Assembly (NCBI RefSeq): GCF_030272615.1
Contig: NC_081410.1
Coordinates: 286,065,957-286,129,956 of the forward strand
Length of the DNA: 64,000 nucleotides
From: Cryptomeria japonica
Taxonomy: Eukaryota; Streptophyta; Pinopsida; Cupressales; Cupressaceae
Direction: 5' to 3'
The notes beneath the pieces are model-generated. The model was not told where the DNA came from, searched no databases, and worked only from the letters and a program-made list of their open reading frames with translations. Below, piece after piece: positions 50,958 through 59,215 of the stretch (position 1 is its first letter; every line of letters begins with the position of its first letter). The translations under genes and the position numbers were made by a program.

Positions 50958-50964
50958 ATGTGTG
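50944..50964. other. Satellite inversion junction 4 (inverted to forward)
   Basis: Inverted ACTCATTTTAGAGCATG runs into forward GAGCATGATGTGTGTC. The shared GAGCATG at 50951-50957 is a 7-bp microhomology. Confidence 0.85.
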
Positions 50965-53900
50965 TCAAAATCAAATTTTGATGCTACCGGCTCTAGAATC
51001 AGGGCTTGCATCTTGAAACCTTGTTGTGCCTCCAAACATCGATTTTGATGCTCCAAAATTGGGCTTTTGAGGCACAATTTTTGAAACAGGTTCTAAGAGG
51101 AAAATATGGATCAAAATTAAATTTGCATGCTACTGGCTTTAGAATCGGGGCTTGCATCTTGAAACCTTGTTGTTCCTCAAACCATTGATTCTGATGCTTT
51201 GAATCTGGGGCTTTTCAGGCACAAGCTACGAATGAGGTTCTAAGAGCACGATGTGCACCAAAATCAGATTTTGACGTTGTTGACTCTATAATCGGGACTT
51301 GCATGTTGAAACTTTTTTGTGACTCCAAAAATCGATTTTGATGCTCCAAAACTGGGGCTTTTGATGCACAATTTCTAAATCAGGGTTCTAACGGCATAAT
51401 GTGCATCAAACTTGAATTTTGATGCTACTGGCTCTAGAATAGGGGCTTGCATCTTGAAACCTTGTTGTGCCTCAAAACATTGATTTTGATGATCTGAAAC
51501 CAAGGCTTTTGAGGCACAAGCTTCGAAATGAGATTCTAAGAGCACGATGTGCACCAAAATCAGATTTTGATGCTATTGACTCTAGAATCGGGACTTGCAT
51601 CTTGAAAGCTTGATGTGCCTCCAAACATTTATTTTGATGCTCCCAAACTGAGTCTTTTGAGGCACATGCTCTAAAATGAGGTTCTCAAAGAATGATGTGC
51701 GTCAAAATGGAATTTTGACGCTACTGGCTCCGAAATAGGGACTTGTTTCTTGAAACGTTGTTGTGCCTCAAAACATTGATTTTGATGTGCCAAAATCAGG
51801 GCTTTCAAGGCACAATCTCTGAAATGAGGTTCTAAGAGCATGATGTACATCAAAATTGCATTTTGACTCTACCCACTCTAGAATTGGGACTTGTGTCTTG
51901 AAACCTTGTTGTGACTCGAGACACTAATTTTTATGTTCCAAAAATGAGGATTTTGAGTCACAACCTCTGGAATGAGGTTCTAAGAACACCATGTTTGTCA
52001 AAATCATGTTTTGATGCTATCAGCTCGAGAATTGGGACTTGTGTCTTGAAACCTTGTTGTGCCTTTAAACATTGATTTGGGTGTTTTGAAACTAGTGCTT
52101 TCGAGCCACATGCTCCGAAACAAGTTTCTAAGAGTACGATGTGCATCAAAATCACATTTTGACACTATAGGCTCCAGAATAGGGACTTGCGTCTTGAAAG
52201 CATGTTGTGCCTCACACACCAATTTTGATGCTTTGAAACCGATGATTTTGAGGCATAAGCTCCAAAACAAGGTTCTAAGAGCACGATGTGCGTTAAAATC
52301 AAATTTTGATGCTACCGGCTCTAGAATCAGGACTTGCATCTTGAAACCTAGTTGTGCCCCTAAACTTCAATTTTGATGCTCCAAAATTGGGGCTTTTGAG
52401 ACACAATTTCTGAAATAGGGTTCTAAGAGCACAATGTGCATCAAAATTAAATTTTGATGCTACTAGCTCTAGAATCGGGGCTTGCATCTTGAAACCTTGT
52501 TGTGCCTCAAAACATTGATTCTGATGCTCTGAATTTGGTGCTTTTGAGGTAGAAGCTTTGAATGAGCTTTTAAGAGCACGATGTGTGGCAAAATGTGATT
52601 CTGATGCTATTGACTCTATAATTGGGACTTGCATCTTGAAACTTTGTTGTGACTCCAAAGATCGATTTGAGGCACAATTTCTAAAATAGGGTTCTAAGGA
52701 CACAATGTGCATCAAACTTGAATTTTGATGCTACTAGCTCTAGAATAAGGGCTTACATCTTTAAACCTTGTTGTGCCTCAAAACACCGGTTTTGATGATC
52801 CGAAACCAGGGCTTTTGAGGCACAAGCTTTGAAATGAGGTTCTAAGATCATGATGTACATCAAAATTAGATTTTGACTCTACCCACTCTAGAATTGGGAT
52901 TTGTGTCTTGGAACCTTGTTGTGACTCCAAACACTAATTTTTATGTTCCAAAAATGAGGCTTTTGAGTCACAACCTTCGAAATAAGGTTCTAAGTACACC
53001 ATGTTTGTCAAAATCGTGTTTTGATGCTATCAGCTTGAGAATTGGGAATTGTGTCTTGAAAACTTGTAGAGCCTTTAGACATTGATTTGGGTGTTTTGAA
53101 ACTGGTGCTTTCGAGGCACATGCTCCGAAATGTGTTTTTAAGAGCACAATGTGCATCAAAATCATGTTTTGACACTACAAGCTCCGAAATAGGGACTTGC
53201 GTCTCAAAAGCTTGTTGTGCCTCCAAACACCAATTTTCATGCTTCGAAACCGATGATTATGAGGCATAAGCTCCAAAACAAGGTTCCAAGAGCATGATGT
53301 GTGTAAAAATGAAATTTTGACTCTACTAGCTCCAGAATCAGGACTTACATCTTGAAACCTTGTTGTGCCTACAAACAATGATTTTTATGCTCCAAAATTG
53401 GGGTTTTGAGGAACAATTTCTGAAATAGGTTTCTAAGAGCACAACGTGCATCAAAGTTAAATTTTGATGCTACTGGCTCTAGAATCAGGTCTTGAATCTT
53501 GAAACATTGTTGTGCCTCAAAACATTGATTCTGATGCTCTGAATCTGGGGCTTTTGAGGCACAAGCTTTGAATGAGGTTTTAAGAGCACTATGTGCACCA
53601 AAATCAGATTTTGACGTTGTTGACTCTATAATCGGGACTTGCATGTTGAAACTTTTTTGTGACTCCAAAAATCGATTTTGATGCTCCAAAACTGGGGCTT
53701 TTGAGGCACAATTTCTAAATCAGGGTTCTAACGGCATAATGTGCATCAAACTTGAATTTTGATCCTACTGGCTCTAGAATAGGGACTTGCATCTTGAAAC
53801 CTTGTTGTGCCTCAAAACATTGATTTTGATGATCTGAAACCAAGGCTTTGAGGCACAAGCTTCGAAATGAGATTCTAAGAGCACGATGTGCACCAAAATT

Positions 53901-55069
53901 AGATTTTGATGCTATTAACTCTAGAATCGGGACTTGCATCTTGAAATCTTGTTGTGCCTCCAAACATTGATTTTGATGCTCCAAAACTGAGTCTTTCGAG
54001 GCATAAGCTTTGAAATGAGGTTCTCAAAGAATGATGTGCGTCAAAATGGAATTTTGACGCTACTGGCTCCGAAATAGGGACTTGTTTCTTGAAACGTTGT
54101 TGTGCCTCAAAACATTGATTTTGATGTGCCAAAATCAGGGCTTTCAAGGCACAATCTCTGAAATGAGGTTCTAAGAGCATGATGTACATCAAAATTGCAT
54201 TTTGACTCTACGCACTCTAGAATTGGGACTTGTGTCTTGAAACCTTGTTGTGACTCGAGACACTAATTTTTATGTTCCAAAAATGAGGCTTTTGAGTCAC
54301 AACCTCTGGAATGAGGTTCTAAGAACACCATGTTTGTCAAAATCATGTTTTGATGCTATCAGCTCGAGAATTGGGACTTGTGTTTGAAACCTTGTTGTGC
54401 CTTTAAACATTGACTTGGGTGTTTTGAAACTGGTGCTTTCGAGCCACATTCTCTGAAATGAGTTTCTTATAGCACGATGTGCATCAAAATTATGTTTTGA
54501 CACTACAGGCTCTAGAATAGGGACTTGCGTATTGAAAGCTTGTTGTGCCTCCAAACACCAATTTTGATGCTTTGAAACTGATGATTTTGAGGCATAAGCT
54601 CCAAAACAAGGTTCTAAGAGCACAATGTGTGTCAAAATAAATTTTTGACACTACCGGCTCTAGAATCAGGTCTTCCATCTTGAAACCTTGTTATGCCTCC
54701 AAACATCAATTTTGATGCTCCAAAATTGGGGCTTTTGAGGCACAATTTCTAAAAAATAGGGTTCTAAGAGCACAATGTGCATCAAAATTAAATTTTGATG
54801 CTACTGGCTCTAGAATCGGGGCTTGCATCTTGAAACCTTGTGCCTCAAAACATTGATTCTGATGCTCTGAATCTGGGGCTTTTGAGGCACAAGCTTTGAA
54901 TTAGGTTTTAAGAGCACGATGCATGCCAAAATTAGATTTTGATGCTATTGGCTCTATAATTGGGACTTGCATCTTGAAACTTTGTTGTGACTCCAAAAAT
55001 CGATTTTGATGCTCCAAAAGTAGGGCTTTTGAGGTACAATTTCTAAAACAGGGTTCTAAGGGCACAATG
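50951..55069 (+). repeat. 148-bp satellite array, forward block 4
   Basis: This forward satellite up to element 2 contains two related stretches: 51.25-52.1 kb and 53.59-54.4 kb are near copies (offset ~2340 bp). The stretch 53.17-53.59 kb matches 37.27-37.69 kb instead. A deleted monomer occurs near 52,665. The block ends at the CAATG insertion site. Confidence 0.93.
55065..55069. repeat. Target-site duplication of element 2, left copy (CAATG)
   Basis: CAATG precedes the left LTR and is repeated at 59211-59215. Across one copy the satellite reads GGGCACAATGTGCATCAAAC, as in many intact monomers. Confidence 0.95.
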
Positions 55070-55084
55070 TGTTAGGGTTCCCAT

Positions 55085-55116
55085 AGATACTGAGAGGGGG
55101 GGTTGAATTAGTATCT
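55085..55116 (-). other. U5 hairpin with G/C-run loop, element 2 3' LTR
   Basis: AGATACTGA at 55085-55093 faces TTAGTATCT at 55108-55116 around a G-run. One stem base is mismatched here (C to T relative to the 5' LTR copy). Confidence 0.6.
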
Positions 55117-55597
55117 AACCAGTATTCAAATTTTCTTAAGTTAAAACATGCAGAACATAAAGTAGCAGTGTACTGGTATGCAATAATTAATGTAATAAAC
55201 AAAATCAAAAACATCCACATGAAAAGAACACCATAACACAAGATGTTTAATAAGGAAACCCGGTGTGAGAAAAATCTCGGTGGGATTTGTGACCCACAAT
55301 ATTCACTTACTGGCCAATAAGATATTATTACTTACAATTAGGGGCCTGCACATGCAGGAAGGCCAATAGCCTAGAGCTCACTGCTCAATGAGAAGTCACA
55401 CTAACTTACAATGAGGATTATACTAATCCAATGATCTATACTGCTTTATAATAGTATCTCCAATGCCAGATTCAGTACCGGTTCTAATTTTGTTCTTTAC
55501 ATATACCCTTGACCTATAATTCACACATTAGGTCTGCCTAATAATTTTCCCCTTTTTTTTTTTTTGCTTCCTTACCTTTTTAAATGTCTACAATGAT

Positions 55598-55611
55598 CTC
55601 TTTTATATACA
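55598..55611 (-). promoter_or_regulatory. TATA-like box in element 2, 3' LTR copy
   Basis: The minus strand reads TATATAAAAG, a good plant TATA box. The 5' LTR has the identical motif at 58924-58933. Confidence 0.5.
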
Positions 55612-55821
55612 AGAGTCATTTTACAATTTGCCAAGTCGGCTTGCAATAATAATCAAACTATTACATATCAAAAATCCTATCGGCCTTTGTGTCGGTATAA
55701 GTCTTTTCTTCTGTGCCGGTGCCGGTGCCGTTGTAGAGTGATCTTGTTGATGTCGGCGCATTGTCTTGCTTGAATAATGCTTTGCCAGTATGATGTATTG
55801 CCAGTGCCATAGGATTGTAAG

Positions 55822-55913
55822 GTTGCCATCAATGACAAAACCTTCAATCACACACAATGTCTCATTGGAGTGTCCATATGCCAACAATCTCCCCCTTTGG
55901 CATTGATGGCAAC
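55822..55913. other. Inverted repeat bracketing PPT / U3 junction, element 2
   Basis: GTTGCCATCAATGACAAAA (55822-55840) and CTTTGGCATTGATGGCAAC (55895-55913) are inverted copies, 17 of 19 matching. They enclose the LTR edge and most of the purine tract, as in the Copia element. Confidence 0.65.
55887..55900 (-). promoter_or_regulatory. Polypurine tract of element 2
   Basis: The minus strand reads CCAAAGGGGGAGAT directly before the LTR, identical to the Copia PPT. Two more purine tracts follow in the 3' untranslated region, opposite CTCCCCCTGAG (55981-55991) and CTCCCCCTTTGG (56029-56040). Confidence 0.9.
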
Positions 55914-56100
55914 ACTCATGAGAAATTTCAAAAAGGTGTCCAAAATGTGTAGACCAAAAATTTACCAAAAATATGAAGGGCTCCCCCTGAGCATATGATT
56001 CTTGTCTTTGAACTTTCTCATCCTACTACTCCCCCTTTGGCATCAATGACAAAGGTTGTCAAGATGTTAGTAGAGTTTGTAGTTATACCGGTCCATATCC
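55901..56100 (-). other. 3' untranslated region of element 2
   Basis: These 200 bp lie between the ORF stop and the PPT and are non-coding as far as I can see. They hold the two accessory purine tracts and the near-palindrome CTTTGGCATCAATGACAAAG at 56035-56054. Confidence 0.65.
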
Positions 56101-58326
56101 TCAACCTTGTAATTGGGTAGTTATTATCTGAAAAAGATCACCCAAAATTAAGTTTATACTATCCATAAACTTTTTACTATCTTTTATTGCTATTTCAGTC
56201 CTCTTCACAGTACCAGTGAGATGCTGCAATTGTTCTGCCAGTGTTTTACTTCCCGGTGTTAATGCCTCTGAGATTTCCTTCCGTAGAGATGCTAGATAGT
56301 CCAATCTTGGACTCAGTTTAGATCTGAAGTGTTTTGCCTTATTTATTATTGTCTCTTTCTCTTTCTCTTGTTTAAGTAATTCTGCCTCAAAATTTGCTAA
56401 CTTATCTTCAAAAACAGATAGTAAATCCAGTGAGTTGACAAAATTGTTTGCAAGCTTGTTTATCTCTTCCTATGTCTTGCTTATTTTCTTGTCAATATCT
56501 ATAGTCAGGAAGTTTGTTTTGCATGTGTCTTTATATAGATTTTTATACTCTTTTAACAAACTACACAGTTTCGGTAGAAGTGTGTCAAAGTCTCTGTTAC
56601 ACTTCTTAATTTCTTCCTCAAAGAATTTCTGTTTCTCCTTTTCTACAATGTCCTTTACAAATTCTTCCTTTATTTTCTCAATATTTCTAGAAATGTATTT
56701 ACATAATGTATCCAACTGTCCTAAAGAATCTTTATTATCTATATTACAATCAGGAGCAATTCTCTTCAAAATTGGTATTGAATCATCTATTGCTTTGTAA
56801 GCTTGTGAACTATAGTCAGTTATTTTCTTGATGGATTCAAGTAATACCTCAGTCACATTTGTTGACTTTGATGGTGACCCAACAAACTAAGTACTGGTGG
56901 AAGTGACCATGCTTGTATTGACTTCTGGCAGGTCAGTTTGTGTCTGCATTTCCTTTAGCACTGGTTTTCCTGCTTTATTGCTTACCGGTGGCATCTGTTC
57001 TGGAGCCTTTAGCTCTGTCGGTTTCTCTGTTTGTGCCTCAGATTCCATCTTTTTCCTTGTATCCTCTGCCAATTGCTCTGTATTTCCTTGTTACCAGAGG
57101 CTCTTTAGCCATATCTGATTTTTCACTTATGTCTTTATCAACTGTTATGTTGATCTTTTGGGTATCAACATTTACAGTGAATAGGACTTCAAGATTTGTA
57201 TTGCTATCCTCTGCATCCATGCTTTCAACTGCCAGTTGGTTTTCAGGAATTGTAATTTTTATAGGTGGAGGTAGGTTATCTTAACCTTTATGCTTGGAGG
57301 TCCACCAATTTTCCCTTTCCCTTTGTCCTTATCCTTCTGATATACCTTAATAGGCTTGGGATTCCTATATTCTTCTTGTTTCTCTTTTTCAACTAGAAAT
57401 ATGTCCCAACCATCTTCTGTTTCCTCTGAAACTTCTGTAACTCTACCCGCCATTAGTGAAATATGCCAGTGTGCAGTGGAAAAAACTATCCAGTTAGCCT
57501 GAGCTATCAGATCATCAATTTCTTTTGGGGAGTTTACCGGATACACAGCAAGTAGTTTTTCTATTTTTATTTTCTTGTCTAGTTCAATTACTTGTTTCCT
57601 TCTAGCCTCAAGTCTTTTGTATAAGTCATCAGGAATTTCATTTATGACTTCCATCAAAAACTTTTTGAACATGTCCATGTGTAATATTACACTCTCCTCA
57701 ACTTGCCCTTTCTCATCAGCCGATAGGGTGTCATAAATTTTCCCTATGTTCTTCAGTTTTCCTTCCTATGTGATCTCATTTAACAAAATGTCTAGAGGTG
57801 CCAAGTCAGTTTTTGCCTCTTTCTTTTTCTTAGGGGTCAGCTTCTTTTTAGGTGTGATCTTTCTGACTGGAGATCTCACAACTTGTTGTTTCTGCCTTGT
57901 CCTTCTAGGTGAAGGAGTGGTTGTTGGTGAGGGATCTCTTTTCCTAACAACTCTTTTAAAGGTTGCTGGCATGTCTCTTTTTGAAGAAGTACCTACCGGT
58001 GATAGATGAGCTTTAGGTTGTGGGGCTACTAACTCATCTTTAGTTATGCCAATTTTCTTTAATACATCTTCCTTAATGGCTTTTGCTTGTCTAGATCCTT
58101 TTCTCACAAATGCTTCTACCTTCTTCACTCTTTTCTTGGACTGTATTTGTTTTTCTATTGTTTCAGCACTACCAAATGCTTCCTCCTTAGGTTCATTGGG
58201 GGCTTCCAGAAGTGCTTGAATGATATCTTGAGCTACTCTTAAATCATCTTCTAATTTGATATTTTTCAACTTCTTTGCATCATAGTCAGTAAGAGCTCCT
58301 TCAAGTTGCTTCATCAAATTTTCCAT
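56101..58326 (-). pseudogene. Decayed ~740-codon ORF of unknown function in gag position of element 2
   Basis: I do not recognise this protein. The ATG at 58324-58326 follows the conserved leader, and the last stop is TGA at 56101-56103. The main frame is interrupted by TAG at 57766, 56887 and 56470. Between about 57,280 and 57,090 the open sequence is in another frame, bounded by two frameshifts that cancel. Layout of the product: an N-terminal charged helical segment (MENLMKQLEGALTDYDAKK), then a strongly basic stretch rich in SPRR and TPKKK motifs around codons 125-175. A segment with YKRLEARRKQVIELDKKIK and NWIVFSTAHWHISLMAGR follows, then a KDKGKGK region. The C-terminal third is lysine- and glutamate-rich, probably coiled coil (KEEFVKDIVEKEKQKFFEEE). 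No zinc knuckle or enzyme motif is visible. It could be a divergent structural protein or a captured host sequence. Confidence 0.75.
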
Positions 58327-58382
58327 CTTTACCGGTGTCAAGATCTTCCTCAAGCTGTTAGGCTATTGAAAATAGAGGACTA
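58327..58382 (-). promoter_or_regulatory. Element 2 leader, similar to Copia leader
   Basis: Reading from the PBS, TAGTCCTCT and AACAGCTTGAGGAAGATC match the Copia leader in order, after which element 2 has a short extra segment before its ATG. Shared leaders are expected if both RNAs are packaged by the same Gag. Confidence 0.6.
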
Positions 58383-58395
58383 GGCTTTGATACCA
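58383..58395 (-). promoter_or_regulatory. Primer binding site of element 2 (tRNA-Met)
   Basis: The minus strand reads TGGTATCAAAGCC, two bases from the LTR. It differs from the Copia PBS by one base (A for G) and has the same spacing. Confidence 0.9.
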
Positions 58396-58412
58396 ATTGT
58401 TAGGGTACCCAC

Positions 58413-58443
58413 AGATACTGAGAGGGGGGGTGAATCAGTATCT
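58413..58443 (-). other. U5 hairpin with G/C-run loop, element 2 5' LTR
   Basis: AGATACTGA at 58413-58421 and TCAGTATCT at 58435-58443 pair perfectly over nine bases with the G-run in a 13-base loop. The stem sequence differs from the Copia hairpin at its outer six pairs, yet pairing is kept. Confidence 0.7.
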
Positions 58444-58921
58444 AACCGGTATTCAAATTTTCTTAAGTTAAAACATGCAGAACATAAAGTAGCAGTGTAC
58501 CGGTATGCAAGAATTACTGTAATAAACATAATCAAAAACATCCACATGAAAAGAACACCATAACACAAGATGTTTAACGAGGAAACTTAGTGTGGGAAAA
58601 ACCTCGGTGGGATTTATGACCCACAATATTCACTTACTAGCCAATAAGAGAATATTACTTACAATAGGGGCCTGCACATGCAGGAAGCCCAATAGCCTAG
58701 AACTCACTGCTCAATCAAAAGTCACACTAACTTACAATGAGGATTATACTAATCCAATGATCTGTATTGCTTTATAATAATATCTCCAATGCCAGATTCA
58801 GTACCAGTTCTAACTCTATTCTTTACATATACCCTTGACCTATAATTCGCACATTAGGTCTGCCTAATAATTTTCCCCTTTTTTTTTTTTGCTTCTTACC
58901 TTTTTAAATGTCTACAATGAT

Positions 58922-58935
58922 CTCTTTTATATACA
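58922..58935 (-). promoter_or_regulatory. TATA-like box in element 2, 5' LTR
   Basis: TATATAAAAG on the minus strand at 58924-58933, about 280 bp from the outer LTR end, is a likely promoter position. Transcription start is not known. Confidence 0.5.
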
Positions 58936-59210
58936 AGAGTCATTTTACAATTTTTCAAGTTGCCTTGCAATAATAATCAAAATATTACATATCAAAAATC
59001 CTGTCGACCTCTGTGCCGGTATACATCTTTTCTTCTATGTCGGTGTTGGTGCCGGTGTAGAGTGATCTTGTTGATGCCAGTGCACTGTCTTGCCTGAATA
59101 ATGCTTTGCTGGTATGATGTCTTACTAGTGCCATAGGATTGTAAGGTTGCCATCAATGACAAAACCTTCAATCACACACAATGTCTCATTGGAGTGTCCA
59201 TATGCCAACA

Positions 59211-59215
59211 CAATG
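59211..59215. repeat. Target-site duplication of element 2, right copy (CAATG)
   Basis: CAATG follows the right LTR and the satellite resumes at TGCATCAAAC, matching 55065-55069. Confidence 0.95.

Larger units (their letters stand above)
55070..55886 (-). repeat. 3' LTR of element 2
   Basis: This 817-bp copy begins TGTTAGGGTT and ends ATGCCAACA on the plus strand. It shares with the Copia LTR a G-run near the same end, GCACATGCAG with the following AAGGCCAA and CTCACTGCTCAA blocks, GATTCAGTACC, and the terminal CATCAATGACAAAACC and CCAACA. Confidence 0.93.
55070..59210 (-). mobile_element. Non-autonomous LTR retrotransposon with one unknown ORF
   Basis: This 4,141-bp element on the minus strand has LTRs at 58398-59210 (5') and 55070-55886 (3'), a tRNA-Met PBS, a PPT and a single decayed ORF of ~740 codons. 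No DSG protease, zinc knuckle, DDE integrase or reverse transcriptase motif is visible in any frame. It must have been copied by enzymes supplied from elsewhere. The LTRs differ at about 60 positions by eye (7-8%). PBS, leader, PPT and parts of the LTRs resemble the Copia element at 4733-11402, the most obvious type of helper. Confidence 0.93.
58398..59210 (-). repeat. 5' LTR of element 2
   Basis: This 813-bp copy starts TGTTAGGGTA and ends ATGCCAACA. It contains the perfect U5 hairpin (58413-58443), the palindrome CCTGCACATGCAGG (58671-58684), a TATA-like box (58924-58933) and a T-run that is an A-tract on the element strand. Confidence 0.93.

Noticed and set aside
55056-55241. Hydrophobic minus-strand ORF at the left end of element 2 (repeated at 58380-58568)
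   Set aside because: It spans the U5 end and adjacent sequence of an LTR. The membrane-like appearance comes from translated LTR and is not supported by position, start or conservation.
55540-55566. T-rich run as a terminator or assembly gap
   Set aside because: It lies at the same place in both LTRs with slightly different length, so it is a normal A-tract of the element strand.
55621-55968. 115-codon ORF across the 3' LTR and PPT of element 2
   Set aside because: It crosses the LTR boundary and PPT, so it is not a plausible gene.
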